Shown: positions 16,190-25,241, numbered from the stretch's first letter. The stretch: 35,416 nucleotides of DNA from an uncultured Bacilli bacterium (GCA_947594595.1 CANQEE010000008.1:1-35416); one strand, 5' to 3'. The notes: generated from the sequence alone by a model not told the origin. Numbers and translations: made by a program.

Positions 16190-17708
16190 AACGACTCCCT
16201 ATTTTTTTTTGAAGAGTTCCTTTAACTTCTAAAGACTTATCTGCTTGTTTAATTACATAAGAATAATCTGGAATTTTAAGAATAATTCCATCTTCCAATT
16301 CTACTTCTTTCGTATCTCCTGGCAGTAAATTGAATGCATTTTTTCGTAATGTTTCATCCTCTTCTTTTAAAATATTTAATTCTACTCGTCCTACAAATAG
16401 ATCAGCTCTTCTATCATCAAATACATTCTGAAATCTAGATAAAATAGATTCAAACATAGCATCTTGTGTGATACCATCTAAAGAAAGGAGTCTGATGTAG
16501 TCTTTTGCTATTTCAATAGTAGGAGCATTTTGTATATGCTTTAGAATATTCAAAGGAAACCTAGTTTGCTGAAAAATTGGAGTTTCAAAAAGTTTCACTC
16601 TTTCTTGAAGAATTTGTAAATCCTCCGTTTTTAGATAAGAAAGATACTCTTCTTGTAACTCTTTATCTTCTTGAAAGGAAGCATCCTCTATAAGTTTTCC
16701 TGTTAAGAAAGGATATCTTGCATCAAAAAGTTCCTGTTCTTGGTAAATCTTACTATTTTCATAGATATCTTTTATTAAAGATCTTTTCCAAATGGAAGTA
16801 CCTTCCAAAAAACTAGGAGAGCAAAGAATCTTCCATGTATTTTTTGCAAGTTGGGTATTTCCTCTTCCAGAAAAAACATCTTTTACAATTTCTACATCAT
16901 CCTCTTCCTTAATATTACAGAATTGATCTATTTCATTTAAAACATCTACATAATCTTTGTTCTGCTCTTTTATAAATGCTTCATTGAGAAAAGAAAAAGT
17001 ATCCATATTACATTTTCCAAAAAGAGAAAGAAGTTTCTTTCGATGATTACATGGAACTTTATTAAGAAAATAGCAATAAAACTCTTCTGCATAAACAATA
17101 GAATAAAACCCCGTTTGAATTTTAAAAGATCCTAGAAAAGTTTTCATATCTTTTAATTCCTCTAAAGAATAAGAAAGACTAAAAGAAAAAGAAAAGAAGT
17201 TTTTCAAAAAGCCATTCTTACATAATTCTGTTAAAATTTGGATTTGATCTTCTCCTAAATTTTTAATAGCATCTCTTAAAGGTGTTTTTTCTCTTTCTAT
17301 GAATTCATGATACATTGACACTGGAAAATTTTGAAGAATATTGGTATCTAAAAGAGGAAGGATTTTTGGATTTTTTTTCATCATGGAAAGTTCTATAGAA
17401 AGCTTTATGATACCTGCTTCATCATAACAAGGTGCTAAAAGAGAAGAATCCTTTTCTAAATCTAAATCTGGTATTTTTTTTAAAAGAGATTTTTTTTGAT
17501 AATATAGAGAAGAAGCGGCTTCTTTGTCTACTATATTGCAGTAAGTTGTTAAGTGACGAAATAAAAATCTCCTTTCTTTTTCTGTTCGAAGTTTTAAAAA
17601 ATCGAAATCAGAACGAATGAGTTTTCGAGCGATAGAATAATTACTAGAATACTTCTTTAATTCTTTTCTCATGCCCCTTTTTAAAAAATATTTATCTATT
17701 AAATTCAT
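16188..17708 (-). CDS. Unknown 506-aa protein at the end of the gat operon
   Basis: Not recognised. A soluble protein without signal peptide or membrane helix, mostly helical, with repeated short helix-turn units and a dispersed set of Cys residues. The start (MNLIDKYFLKRGMRKELKKY) is basic. The last ~70 residues look more beta-rich (KEVELEDGIILKIPDYSYV). The many Leu/Lys/Glu-rich segments could be an alpha-solenoid, but no clear repeat period is visible. It begins 9 bases after the gatB stop with AAGGGA as ribosome site, and a terminator follows its stop codon, so it is the last gene of the gat transcript. No functional link to transamidation is known from the sequence. Confidence 0.75.
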   Translation of the reverse strand: MNLIDKYFLKRGMRKELKKYSSNYSIARKLIRSDFDFLKLRTEKERRFLFRHLTTYCNIVDKEAASSLYYQKKSLLKKIPDLDLEKDSSLLAPCYDEAGIIKLSIELSMMKKNPKILPLLDTNILQNFPVSMYHEFIEREKTPLRDAIKNLGEDQIQILTELCKNGFLKNFFSFSFSLSYSLEELKDMKTFLGSFKIQTGFYSIVYAEEFYCYFLNKVPCNHRKKLLSLFGKCNMDTFSFLNEAFIKEQNKDYVDVLNEIDQFCNIKEEDDVEIVKDVFSGRGNTQLAKNTWKILCSPSFLEGTSIWKRSLIKDIYENSKIYQEQELFDARYPFLTGKLIEDASFQEDKELQEEYLSYLKTEDLQILQERVKLFETPIFQQTRFPLNILKHIQNAPTIEIAKDYIRLLSLDGITQDAMFESILSRFQNVFDDRRADLFVGRVELNILKEEDETLRKNAFNLLPGDTKEVELEDGIILKIPDYSYVIKQADKSLEVKGTLQKKIGSR

Positions 17709-17717
17709 AAAAATCCC

Positions 17718-19145
17718 TTACTGATTTTGTAACATTTCCTTCAATTTTTCATTAGCGATTTTTGGATTGATTGTCCCTTTTGCTTCTTTCATTACTTGTC
17801 CCATTAAATATTTTAAAGCACGATCTTTTCCCTGATGATAATCTTTTACACTCTCTTGATTTTGATCAAGAACTTTTTGAATCACTTCTTCTACAAAAGA
17901 AACATCTGTAATATTTTGAATATGATTTTCTTTCATAATAGTTTCAATAGAAGAGTCTTTTTCTAAAATCTCTTCCAAAATATCTTTCACATTTTTATTT
18001 GAGAGTTCTCCTACCTCTAATTTTTTTACTAAATCCAAGAATTTTTCATCGGTTAGTTTAGTCTTTTCTAGGGAAAGAAAATTTTTATTTAAATAAGAAG
18101 AGATATCTCCCAACAATAAGTTTGCTGCAATAACAAAGTTTAATGGAGTAGAAAGGAATCTATTAAGATAATCTGACAATGCTTTATTCGCAAGAATTTT
18201 TTCAATGCTAAGCTCCTTCATTCCTTTTTCTTGATATTGTCTTCTTCTTTCATCTGGAGTCATTGGAAGGAGGGAAATTGCTTTTGTGATTTGTTCTTGA
18301 GAAAGAGTAATCATTGGAATATCTGGTTCTGGAAAATATCGATAATCATTTCCTGTTTCCTTCATTCTCATTAAAATCGTATCTCCGATTTTATCATCAA
18401 ATCGTCTTGTCTCTTCTTTTAAGGTTTCTCCCTTTTCTAAAAGAGTTGTTTGTCTTTCAATTTCTTTTTCAATCGCAATTCCTACGTTATGAATCGATCC
18501 AATATTCTTAATTTCACACTTTGTTCCTAATGTCTTACTTCCGATCGGAGCAATCGAAACATTGGCATCACAACGCATACTTCCCTCTTCTATTTTACAA
18601 TCACTAATTTCTCCATAAAAGAAAGTTTCTCGCAACTTTTCAAGATATAAAACAGCTTCTTCTTTGGTATGCATGCAAGGCTTACTGACAATTTCAATTA
18701 AAGGAACCCCTGCTCGATTAAAATCTAAGAGACTTACTGTTCCTCGATGAGCACTTTTACAAGTATCTTCTTCTAAGTGCATCTCTTCAATTTCTATTTT
18801 TTTCAAACCTAAAGAAGTTTTAATTTCCAGATACCCTTCTCTTCCAATAGGTGTTCTATTTTGAGTAATTTGATAGTTTTTAGGATTATCAGGATAGAAA
18901 TAATTTTTTCGATCAAAGTGCATTTTCTTAGTTAGCTTACAATGAGTTAAATGAACGGCTCTAATTCCCTGATTGATTACTTCTTCATTGATCGTTGGAA
19001 GGGTTCCTGGATAACCTAAATCAACTACTGTACAAGAAGCATTGGCATTTTTTCCATATCCATTTTCACTAGAAGAAAAGAACTTACTTTTTGTTTTTAC
19101 CTCTACATGAACTTCAATTCCAATCGTTGCTTCGTACTTGGTCAT
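17718..19145 (-). CDS. gatB: Asp/Glu-tRNA amidotransferase subunit B
   Basis: A 475-residue subunit that binds misacylated Asp-tRNA(Asn) or Glu-tRNA(Gln) and activates it for amidation. It opens with YEATIGIEVHVEVKTKSK, the GatB signature, and contains HFDRKNYFYPDNPKNYQITQ-type sequence near residues 98-117, DFNRAGVPLIEIVSKP near 146 and RCDANVSI near 192. The helical tail and YqeY-like domain fill roughly residues 290-475 (LMGQVMKEAKG near the end). AGGAGG lies nine bases before the ATG, and the start overlaps the gatA stop by four bases. GatC, GatA and GatB are all present, so a complete GatCAB complex is encoded. Confidence 0.97.
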   Translation of the reverse strand: MTKYEATIGIEVHVEVKTKSKFFSSSENGYGKNANASCTVVDLGYPGTLPTINEEVINQGIRAVHLTHCKLTKKMHFDRKNYFYPDNPKNYQITQNRTPIGREGYLEIKTSLGLKKIEIEEMHLEEDTCKSAHRGTVSLLDFNRAGVPLIEIVSKPCMHTKEEAVLYLEKLRETFFYGEISDCKIEEGSMRCDANVSIAPIGSKTLGTKCEIKNIGSIHNVGIAIEKEIERQTTLLEKGETLKEETRRFDDKIGDTILMRMKETGNDYRYFPEPDIPMITLSQEQITKAISLLPMTPDERRRQYQEKGMKELSIEKILANKALSDYLNRFLSTPLNFVIAANLLLGDISSYLNKNFLSLEKTKLTDEKFLDLVKKLEVGELSNKNVKDILEEILEKDSSIETIMKENHIQNITDVSFVEEVIQKVLDQNQESVKDYHQGKDRALKYLMGQVMKEAKGTINPKIANEKLKEMLQNQ

Positions 19146-20593
19146 TGTCTTTTTCCTCCTTCTAAATCAAGATCTAGCATCTTTTCAAGAAAACTAGCCA
19201 ATTGATACATCTTTCCTTCTTGAAAAGGAGCTCCTATAATTTGCATTCCAATAGGAAGATTTTCTTTACTAAATCCTGCTGGAAGATTCATTGCAGGAAG
19301 TCCTGCCATATTCGCTGGAATAACTAAGATATCATCCATAAATCCCTTTAATGGATCATCAAGGCCTTGTCCTAAAGGATAAGCAGCTGTCGTTGTAGTA
19401 GGCGCAATTAACAAATCATAATCTTTAAAAGCAGCAAGAAAACTTGATCGCATATCATCCCTAATTGAAAGAGCCTTATCATAATATTTTTTTGCATTTT
19501 CTCCTGATAAAAGACTAGATCCCACCATAATTCTTCTTTTTACTTCCTCTCCAAACCCTTCTTTTCTGGTTTGTTCATAAAGAAAGTCTATATTTTTAGA
19601 ATCTTCTATTCGATAACCATACCGAATTCCATCAAATCTTGCTAAATTACTACTAGCTTCTGCCATAGCAAGAATTTGATAAAGTGGAACCGCTTGTTCT
19701 AAATATGAAACTTCCACCATTTCTACGGTATTTCCATGTTTCTTTAAAAGGTCAACCACATGATTAAAAACATCTCTTACTTCTTCACTTACTACTTCAC
19801 TTACTAAATAAGATGGAATTCCAATCTTTAAAGATTGAGTCTCTTTTCCAAGATAAGCTGTATAGTCTTCTACTTTTTTCTTGGAACTGGTTAAATCCTT
19901 TTCATCAAATCCTGCAATCACATTTAAAAGTACTGCATTTTCATACACAGTTCTAGTCATGGGTCCAATTTGATCAAGACTCGAAGCAAAAGCAACCAAA
20001 CCATAGCGAGAAACTCTTCCATAGGTTGGTTTCATTCCAACAAGACCTGTATAACTTGCAGGTTGACGAATAGATCCTCCTGTATCACTTCCGAGTGCAA
20101 AAGGAACCATCCTAGAAGCAACAGCACCTGCACTTCCTCCACTAGATCCTCCTGTGATATAGATAGGATTCCATGGGTTTTTAGGGGGACCAAAATAAGA
20201 GGTTTCACTGGTAGATCCCATAGCAAATTCATCCATATTTGTTTTTCCAACAATGATCATACCTGCTTTTAAAATTTTATCTATTACTGTTGCTTGATAA
20301 ATTGGTATAAAGTTTTCTAGCATTTTAGAAGCACAAGTAGTTCGAATTTGCTTTGTAATAATATTGTCTTTGATTACAATTGGAATTCCCCATAAGGGAC
20401 CCCCTACTTCTTCTTTGGAAAGTTCCTCTGCTCTTTGATAAGCTTCTTCTTTGGTAGCTGTAATGATACAATTTAAATCTTGACATGCATCCATTCTTTC
20501 AAAAACTTCATCCAAAAGCATTTTAGGTGTAAGTTCTTTTTTTAAGTATGCAACATGAATTTCATCAATGGTTAAATCTAAATACTTATTCAT
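19142..20593 (-). CDS. gatA: Asp/Glu-tRNA amidotransferase subunit A
   Basis: The glutaminase subunit, 483 residues, releasing ammonia from glutamine for GatB. The amidase-signature triad is intact when numbered from the chosen start: Lys75 (VIKDN), cis-Ser150 in TGGSSGGSAG and nucleophile Ser174 in GSDTGGSIRQP. The ATG at 20593 (MNKYLDL) is six bases after GGTGG. An in-frame TTG two codons earlier (20599) is less likely. The start overlaps the end of gatC and the stop overlaps gatB, so the three subunits are translationally coupled, as expected for a fixed-ratio complex. Confidence 0.97.
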   Translation of the reverse strand: MNKYLDLTIDEIHVAYLKKELTPKMLLDEVFERMDACQDLNCIITATKEEAYQRAEELSKEEVGGPLWGIPIVIKDNIITKQIRTTCASKMLENFIPIYQATVIDKILKAGMIIVGKTNMDEFAMGSTSETSYFGPPKNPWNPIYITGGSSGGSAGAVASRMVPFALGSDTGGSIRQPASYTGLVGMKPTYGRVSRYGLVAFASSLDQIGPMTRTVYENAVLLNVIAGFDEKDLTSSKKKVEDYTAYLGKETQSLKIGIPSYLVSEVVSEEVRDVFNHVVDLLKKHGNTVEMVEVSYLEQAVPLYQILAMAEASSNLARFDGIRYGYRIEDSKNIDFLYEQTRKEGFGEEVKRRIMVGSSLLSGENAKKYYDKALSIRDDMRSSFLAAFKDYDLLIAPTTTTAAYPLGQGLDDPLKGFMDDILVIPANMAGLPAMNLPAGFSKENLPIGMQIIGAPFQEGKMYQLASFLEKMLDLDLEGGKRQ

Positions 20594-20879
20594 TAACAAC
20601 CACCGGTACTTCTATAAATTTTCCATTTTTACGAGGAGCATTCAAAAGAACTTCTTCAAAAGAAAGCATAGGTCCTACCTCATCTTTTCTAAGAGAAGGC
20701 TCTTCATCAAATGGAGTAATCATCATATCATCATTATATCCTTTTATCTCATGGATTTGATCAATCATTTCATAAAGAGCACCAAGACGAACTTGATACT
20801 TTTCGATTTCTTCTTCTGAAATTGCAATACGTGCAAGATGTGCTACATGTTTTACTTCTTCTACACTTAATTTTTTCAT
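20586..20879 (-). CDS. gatC: Asp/Glu-tRNA amidotransferase subunit C
   Basis: A 97-residue belt-like subunit that stabilises the GatA-GatB interface. VKHVAHLARIAISEEEIEKY at about 9-28 is the family signature, and the rest (MMITPFDEEPSLRKDEV) matches the extended C-terminal half. An upstream in-frame ATG (20924) would add 15 residues. The start at 20879 is preferred because AAGGAGGAATTT precedes it at proper spacing and family members begin at this point. It is followed directly by gatA with overlapping codons. Confidence 0.95.
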   Translation of the reverse strand: MKKLSVEEVKHVAHLARIAISEEEIEKYQVRLGALYEMIDQIHEIKGYNDDMMITPFDEEPSLRKDEVGPMLSFEEVLLNAPRKNGKFIEVPVVVNE

Positions 20880-20929
20880 AAATTCCTCCTTTTTTATTGT
20901 ACCAAACAAAAAGAATCTTGCCAAAATTT

Positions 20930-21220
20930 TTAAGAATCTTTTTCTAATATTTTTTGTTGTACTATAGAAATATCTCTATGTTCTTTCAAATAAAATTGAA
21001 TCTTTTCTGCAAGCTCATAAGAGAGAAAGGAAAGTAACCTAGGATGTTCTAGAATGACTTGTTCATAATTAGAAAAACAAAGAGAACCAATTGTAATAAG
21101 AGTCTCCTCTAAATCACTTTCTTTTTTCTGTTTTAAGAAAGGATCATTTTGAAGAAGTTCTAAAAGATCCTTCTTTTTAAATTGAAATTTTTCATGCCAT
21201 GGTGAAATTTTATTTTTCAC
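20930..21220 (-). CDS. Unknown 96-aa protein preceding gatC (GTG start)
   Basis: A 96-residue soluble protein of unrecognised family. It is rich in Leu, Lys and Glu, with likely helices (KKKDLLELLQNDPFLKQKK, then YELAEKIQFYLKEHRD) and no membrane segment. The start is GTG at 21220, six bases after AGGGGGGAT, a strong ribosome site that decides it. It ends 50 bases before gatC, so it probably heads the gat transcript. TATGAT and GATAAT boxes lie in the 30 bases upstream of the ribosome site with a T-rich stretch before them, but no good -35 box is spaced correctly. No function can be assigned. Confidence 0.7.
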   Translation of the reverse strand: MKNKISPWHEKFQFKKKDLLELLQNDPFLKQKKESDLEETLITIGSLCFSNYEQVILEHPRLLSFLSYELAEKIQFYLKEHRDISIVQQKILEKDS

Positions 21221-21287
21221 GGTATCCCCCCTATGGCAATTATCCTATCATAGAAAAGAAAAAAAGAAAACAAAAAGTGACTGTTTG

Positions 21288-21314
21288 AAAGAAAAGAGAG
21301 CTCCTTTTCTTTTT
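21288..21314. terminator. Possible terminator downstream of the DUF362 gene
   Basis: AAAGAAAAGAGAG (21288-21300) faces CTCCTTTTCTTTTT (21301-21314), forming a stem with one mismatch or bulge centred on GAGCTC. The T-run is better on the plus strand, where no gene needs it. A weaker AT-rich hairpin (AAAAACAA/TTGTTTTT, 21333-21351) lies nearer the gene. Confidence 0.4.
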
Positions 21315-21361
21315 GTTTCATAAAAAATGCATAAAAACAAACATTGTTTTTACACATTGAT

Positions 21362-22264
21362 TTACTCTACTCCTTCATCATCTATACAGATGAGTTCATA
21401 TTCTCTTGTTCCAAGATGTAGAAGGCTTGCTGCTTCAACCGTATGAATGGCATGTTTTTCTCTCATTCTCTCTACCAAAGAGGCTTTTCCCTCATCTTGA
21501 GAAGCAAGAATTTGATCATAACAACACTGATCAAGAGCAACAGGATCAAGGCTTGCAAAAATACCAATATCTTTCATTTCAGGATCTTTTGGATTTGAAT
21601 CACAATCACAGTCAATAGAAAGATTGTTTGCAACGTTAATATAGGCAAGGTTTTCTTTACCAAAATATTCAATGACTGCTTTATCTGCTTCTGCCATACT
21701 TTCTAAAAAACCATCTTGATCTTGCACATGATTCCACATCTCATCTGGATCTTTTGTAATTCCTACAGAATGAATCCAAGCTTTTCCTTCTCTTGATGCA
21801 ACTCCAATGCTCATATTCTTAAGAGCTCCACCAAATCCACCCATAGCATGTCCTTTAAAATGAGACAAGAGTAGCATAGAGTTATAATGAGTTAGATGAC
21901 TTCCTACATAGTTGACCCCTTTTAAATGTGTTCCTCCTTCAAAATGAAGAGGAATTTGTCCTTCTTCGTCTAAAAGATCACAAGGAGCAATTTCATAAAA
22001 TCCATGATCTTTAATAGCTTGCCAATGACTTTCAGGATCAAATCTTTTCCCACGGTAAGCAGTACAACACTCTACAATCGTCCCATTTAATTGATGAACA
22101 AGTTTTTGAATGAGTTGAGGGTTTAAAAAATTATGCCCACCAGGTTCTCCTGTAGAAATTTTTACAGCAACTTTTTCTTGTAAGGTAATTCCTAACCTTT
22201 CATAAATTCTAACAAGTGCTTCTGCACTAATTTCTTTTGTAAAATAAACACGAGCTTTTTCCAT
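21362..22264 (-). CDS. DUF362-domain protein
   Basis: A 300-residue member of the DUF362 family (PF04015), marked by SHFKGHAMGGFGGALKNMSIG near residues 134-154. It also has VAVKISTGEPGGHNFLNP at 33-50 and a Cys-rich patch DCDCDSNPKDPE around 209-220. Many DUF362 proteins are fused to a ferredoxin domain; here there is none. Members often handle redox or cofactor chemistry, but the reaction is not established. It has no signal peptide and is cytoplasmic. It starts 22 bases after the adhesin stop codon (AAGGAGAAAAAT ribosome site), so the two genes are likely cotranscribed, though a functional link is unproven. Confidence 0.85.
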   Translation of the reverse strand: MEKARVYFTKEISAEALVRIYERLGITLQEKVAVKISTGEPGGHNFLNPQLIQKLVHQLNGTIVECCTAYRGKRFDPESHWQAIKDHGFYEIAPCDLLDEEGQIPLHFEGGTHLKGVNYVGSHLTHYNSMLLLSHFKGHAMGGFGGALKNMSIGVASREGKAWIHSVGITKDPDEMWNHVQDQDGFLESMAEADKAVIEYFGKENLAYINVANNLSIDCDCDSNPKDPEMKDIGIFASLDPVALDQCCYDQILASQDEGKASLVERMREKHAIHTVEAASLLHLGTREYELICIDDEGVE

Positions 22265-22286
22265 TTTATTTTTCTCCTTTTTTATT

Positions 22287-25103
22287 TTATATTTTTGGTT
22301 TTCTAAATGCTAGATAGACAAAGCCTCCTCCTAAAATCAGAATAAGAGCTCCTACCAAATAAATATATATTGGAATAGTAGCATTTGTATTAGGAACAGG
22401 AATTTCTGGAACATTTTTCATCTCTACTTCTATTTTTTCTCCTGCAACTACTTGAAACTCTATTTTAGAAGAAAAACGTACATATCCATCTGGAGCCTTT
22501 TCTTCCTGTAAAAAGTAAGTTCCTTTTGGAAGAGCAATCACATAAGGTTCATCTGTTGAAGTAAAACGAGCAATTTCTTTTTCATCTTCATCTAAAAGAA
22601 CTAAAGTCGCTCCCTCTATCTTTTTTCCAGTTGTTGCATCTATCTTTATGATTTGAGCTGTTCCATAAGGTTCATTCTTCATCTCTACTGGGGTGGTTTT
22701 TCCTGCTGTTATTGTAAAGGAAACTGTTTCTACATTTTTTACGTATCCTATAGGAGCAAGAATTTCTGTTAAGGTATATTCTCCATCTGGAAGAGAGAAT
22801 ACATGAGCTTCTTCTGTAGAAATAAAGCGTTCTACTTCTTCTCCTTTGCTATTTTTTATAAGAAGAGTGGCTCCTTTCACTTCCTTTCCTGTTACCAAAT
22901 CTGTCTTTCGAATGCTTGCCTTTCCCTGCTCTTGATTTTCCATTTCAATTTGTTTTGTTTTTCCTGCTTCAATTTGAACAGAAATAGTTTCCTGATTGAG
23001 CTGATATCCATCAGGTGCTTTCTTTTCTTTTAGAGTATAAGTTCCCTTTGGAAGAGAGACTTTATGTGCTTCTTTATTTGTTGTCCACTCATCTACTTGA
23101 TGTTGCTCCTGATCAAGAAGAAGTAAAGTGGCTCCTTCTAATGGTTGTCTAGTTGTAGCATCTATTTTTATGATTTGAGCTGTTCCATAAGGTTCATTCT
23201 TCATCTCTACTGGAGTGGTTTTTCCTGCTGCTACTGTAAAGGAAACTGCTGTTGTGTTTTTGACATATCCATCAGGTGCGATTTCTTCTTTCAAAGTATA
23301 CTCTCCATCTGGAAGAGCATCAATCTCATGAGGTGTTTTAGTAGAAACCCATCGAGCAATTTCTCTTCCTTCTTGATTGGTAATCACAAGGGTGGCTCCT
23401 TCAACTTCACTTCCTGTTACCAAATCTGTCTTTCGAATGATTATTTTTCCAAGCTCTTGATTTTCCATTTCAATTTGTTTTGTTTGTCCTGCTTCAATTT
23501 GAACAGAAATAGTTTCCTGATTGAGCTGATATCCATCAGGAGCCTTCTTTTCTTTTAGAGTATAAGTTCCCTTTGGAAGAGAGACTCTATGTGCTTCTTT
23601 AGTTGTTGTCCACTCATCTACTTGATGCTGCTCCTGATCAAGAAGAAGTAAGGTGGCTCCTTCTAAAGGTTGTCTAGTTGTAGCATCTACTTTTAAAATA
23701 CTGGCTATTCCATAGGGCTCATTTTGCATCTCTACTTCCTCTACTTCACCAGACTCTACAGAACAAGTAAGAGTTTGCGTATTTAAAATATACCCATCAG
23801 GTGCAGAGATTTCTGTTAAAGTATAAGTTCCTACTTGAATAGGATCAATGACATATGGTTCAGTAGTAGAAGTCCATCTGGCAACTTCTTTTCCTGCCGC
23901 ATCTTTCAAAAGCAAAACGGCACCTTTTACTGCTTCATTTGTAACTGAATTTTTCTTACTAATTCGAAGACTTCCCATTGGATCATCAATGACCAAATGA
24001 ACCTCTTTATCTAAAGGAGTTAACTGCATTACTCCTACTAAAGCTCTTTGAACTTCACTACTTTCAGGCAAATAATAGTAAGCATCTTTGGAGGAAAAAG
24101 TTCCTTTTACAGTAACATTTAAAGAAAGTTTTCCTGCACTTCGAATTGTTTCAATAGGCACTCGAATTTTAAATTTAGTTCCTGGATCTACTTCGCTGCC
24201 AGATAAAATTTGTTCTCCATTTTCCTTATAAAAGGTAACTTGATCATTAGAAGTTGTTAATACATAATGTAAAAAATTGCTTCCACTTGTTTGCACTGAA
24301 ATCAAATTACTTTCCATAAATTGTTTATCTTCTGTAAGAGAAAAATGTACTTGAGAAGGATCTAGTGAAACTTCATAATTTCTATCTTCCTGATAATTCA
24401 TAGCAGCAGTTAAAATTTGCTCCATCTCGCTCCAATATTCACTTTCTCTAATCTTCTTCTTTTCTTCTTTTAATAAAGAATTCTTCCAATAATGTGTAAT
24501 TTCATCAACTGGATCCAAGCAAGTATCTTGGATTGCTGTAGGATGATTAACAAGATCACATTGATCAGCTGCATCATCTTGATACCCTGCTTTTCTATCT
24601 TGATAATACCAAATCAAAATTTGGGAAATATAGCGTTTTTCATCCTCACTTTTTCCTGCTAAAAATTGATCGTTATTGGGATAAATTTGAGAGAGCAAAT
24701 AAGCCATTCCCTTATCTTCAATAGGTTGATCTTGTTTGGTATATTTTTTTCCACGAATTTGAACAAGCCAACGATCCAGACAATAAATATCAAATTCATT
24801 TCCACCACTTTCACTATCATTATCAACAGTATAAAAACGTTTAATTAAAGAAATACCATCAATAAATTCTGATCGAATGGGTGCCATAACTCCTGCTGCA
24901 TAAGAAGTATCTTCTGTTCTTGAATAAAGAATTTTAGGAAGAGATTCCACAGGAGAAAGAGCAGCGTAACTACTTCTTACATATTGAATAATTTGTGCAC
25001 CTGTTATCATTATAAGAATTAAAAAAAGGCCCAACAACATACTTTTAACGGCTTTGTCTCTTCTTAAAGCATCCCTTTTTTTTCGCTTTTTCATTATCTT
25101 CAT
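22287..25103 (-). CDS. Surface adhesin: predicted thioester domain, six Cna-B repeats, sortase-like signal
   Basis: A 938-residue exported protein. Residues 1-20 are very basic and 21-48 hydrophobic (signal or anchor). The next ~300 residues hold FDIYCLDRW with Cys108 and the SQILIWYYQD segment with Gln161. These resemble the Cys and TQxxIW halves of a thioester domain, which binds host or cell-surface amines covalently. From about residue 377 six Cna-B (SpaA-type) domains of ~88 residues follow. Each keeps the isopeptide trio: an early Lys (KTD/KID), a Glu in TLKEKKAPDGY-like strands and an Asn in MENQ/MKNEP. The C-terminus is VPNTN (903-907), a hydrophobic helix and RKPKI, a sortase-sorting-like signal that is not LPXTG. 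AAGGTGA precedes the ATG. The thioester call is from motif only. Confidence 0.88.
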   Translation of the reverse strand: MKIMKKRKKRDALRRDKAVKSMLLGLFLILIMITGAQIIQYVRSSYAALSPVESLPKILYSRTEDTSYAAGVMAPIRSEFIDGISLIKRFYTVDNDSESGGNEFDIYCLDRWLVQIRGKKYTKQDQPIEDKGMAYLLSQIYPNNDQFLAGKSEDEKRYISQILIWYYQDRKAGYQDDAADQCDLVNHPTAIQDTCLDPVDEITHYWKNSLLKEEKKKIRESEYWSEMEQILTAAMNYQEDRNYEVSLDPSQVHFSLTEDKQFMESNLISVQTSGSNFLHYVLTTSNDQVTFYKENGEQILSGSEVDPGTKFKIRVPIETIRSAGKLSLNVTVKGTFSSKDAYYYLPESSEVQRALVGVMQLTPLDKEVHLVIDDPMGSLRISKKNSVTNEAVKGAVLLLKDAAGKEVARWTSTTEPYVIDPIQVGTYTLTEISAPDGYILNTQTLTCSVESGEVEEVEMQNEPYGIASILKVDATTRQPLEGATLLLLDQEQHQVDEWTTTKEAHRVSLPKGTYTLKEKKAPDGYQLNQETISVQIEAGQTKQIEMENQELGKIIIRKTDLVTGSEVEGATLVITNQEGREIARWVSTKTPHEIDALPDGEYTLKEEIAPDGYVKNTTAVSFTVAAGKTTPVEMKNEPYGTAQIIKIDATTRQPLEGATLLLLDQEQHQVDEWTTNKEAHKVSLPKGTYTLKEKKAPDGYQLNQETISVQIEAGKTKQIEMENQEQGKASIRKTDLVTGKEVKGATLLIKNSKGEEVERFISTEEAHVFSLPDGEYTLTEILAPIGYVKNVETVSFTITAGKTTPVEMKNEPYGTAQIIKIDATTGKKIEGATLVLLDEDEKEIARFTSTDEPYVIALPKGTYFLQEEKAPDGYVRFSSKIEFQVVAGEKIEVEMKNVPEIPVPNTNATIPIYIYLVGALILILGGGFVYLAFRKPKI
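22931..23163. repeat. Tandem DNA repeat inside the adhesin gene, copy 1
   Basis: Near-identical to 23456-23688 (about 9 differences in ~233 bases), 525 bases apart. Both encode Cna-B domains of the KID/KVDATTRQPLEG type; the unit that duplicated is a two-domain module of 175 codons. Confidence 0.85.
23456..23688. repeat. Tandem DNA repeat inside the adhesin gene, copy 2
   Basis: Partner of 22931-23163. Low divergence at silent sites indicates a recent duplication, gene conversion, or length variation by recombination. Confidence 0.85.
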
Positions 25104-25124
25104 AAAGTCACCTTACTTTCTTTG

Positions 25125-25153
25125 ATTATATCGAATTGTCTTAAGATTGTAAA
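25125..25153 (-). promoter_or_regulatory. Promoter for the adhesin/DUF362 unit
   Basis: Read leftward: TTTACA (25148-25153), a 17-base spacer, perfect TATAAT (25125-25130). Transcription would start about 15 bases before the ATG. Confidence 0.75.
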
Positions 25154-25192
25154 GAATTGCTAAGACGAATTTTTTTTAATTTTAGGAAAAGA

Positions 25193-25221
25193 TTGTTTCA
25201 TTTTTTTGCCCATGTTATAAT
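25193..25221 (+). promoter_or_regulatory. Promoter for the 235-aa unknown gene and recU-PBP1A
   Basis: TTGTTT (25193-25198), a 17-base spacer, perfect TATAAT (25216-25221), then AGGTGAT as ribosome site. It is divergent from the adhesin promoter with about 40 bases between the two -35 boxes. Confidence 0.62.
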
Positions 25222-25241
25222 AAGGAAAAGCAGGTGATTCA

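Noticed and set aside
20880-20924. Longer GatC start adding 15 residues
   Set aside because: The shorter start has AAGGAGG at proper spacing and matches the family's N-terminus; the extension looks like untranslated leader.
22650-23720. Regular repeats in the adhesin gene as a CRISPR-like array
   Set aside because: Repeats are long, in frame and encode Cna-B domains; there are no short identical repeats with unique spacers.
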